A DNA stretch of 6,674 bases, from positions 1 through 6,674 of the forward strand of contig DKTP01000064.1 of assembly GCA_002473085.1 (NCBI GenBank), written 5' to 3'. The first letter of the stretch is position 1, and each line of letters opens with the position of its first letter. Shown piece after piece: positions 6,624 through 6,674 of this stretch. The notes under the pieces are model-generated. The model saw only the letters and a list, made by a program, of their open reading frames with translations. It was not told where the DNA came from and searched no databases. The stretch comes from Anaerolineales bacterium UBA7227. Its GTDB lineage: Bacteria > Chloroflexota > Anaerolineae > Anaerolineales > Villigracilaceae. The position numbers were made by a program, and so were the translations under genes.

Positions 6624-6674
6624 CTACGGGACATAGTACTCGACGATCAACTGCGGGCGGGAGGCGAAAGGCGC
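6624..6674 (-). CDS. C-terminal fragment (16 residues plus stop) of a DNRLRE-type secreted protein, cut by the right edge
   Basis: Read on the minus strand from the right edge, the codons give APFASRPQLIVEYYVP and then TAG (6626-6624). This matches the end of the ELWxxDGT-like protein (LSLRPLLEIGYYIP) and continues exactly from the left-edge gene, whose last codons also read APFASRP. Joined through the 20-bp terminal repeat, the two pieces give one 744-residue protein. It is either the true end of that gene on a circular or tandem molecule, or the end of a very close paralogue lying next to the regulator. Confidence 0.8.
   Translation of the reverse strand, partial: APFASRPQLIVEYYVP
6655..6674 (+). 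repeat. Right copy of the exact 20-bp direct terminal repeat
   Basis: It is identical to positions 1-20, and the match ends precisely at the window boundary on both sides. Joining the copies gives a 6654-bp circle in which the minus-strand gene stays in frame. Such a terminal redundancy is the usual sign of a circular contig, but a tandem unit or assembler artefact would look the same. Confidence 0.95.

Overview
The window looks like bacterial DNA of fairly high GC content. The protein types suggest Chloroflexota, probably Anaerolineae-like. The clues are secreted proteins ending in a DNRLRE-type beta-sandwich, a 'choice-of-anchor Q' beta-helix protein, and a long XRE-STAND-TPR regulator. This assignment rests on remembered family patterns, not on a search.

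Layout. Positions 1-2204 (minus strand) hold a secreted beta-helix protein whose 3' end runs off the left edge. Positions 2205-2387 are a spacer with a dispersed intergenic repeat and a small palindrome. Positions 2388-4067 (minus) hold a secreted protein with seven ELWxxDGT-like repeats of about 48 residues and the same type of C-terminal domain. Positions 4068-4176 are a compact divergent control region with three copies of TGTTGAC. Positions 4177-6543 (plus) hold a 788-residue XRE-HTH/STAND ATPase/TPR regulator. Positions 6544-6623 contain a strong hairpin suited to ending transcription from both sides. Positions 6624-6674 (minus) encode the last 16 residues and stop codon of a DNRLRE-type protein. 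There is no gene-free stretch longer than 183 bases.

The most notable observation is that the last 20 bases (6655-6674) exactly equal the first 20 (1-20). Joining the ends there keeps the reading frame, and the right-edge fragment supplies exactly the missing C-terminus of the left-edge gene, giving a 744-residue protein. The window may therefore be a circular molecule of 6654 bp, one unit of a tandem array, or a contig closed on itself by the assembler. No replication, mobilisation or recombinase gene is visible, which makes an ordinary plasmid doubtful.

Working model (inference): the two secreted proteins, which share a C-terminal domain, form one surface or extracellular module. The divergent STAND regulator may control them and itself through the TGTTGAC repeats.
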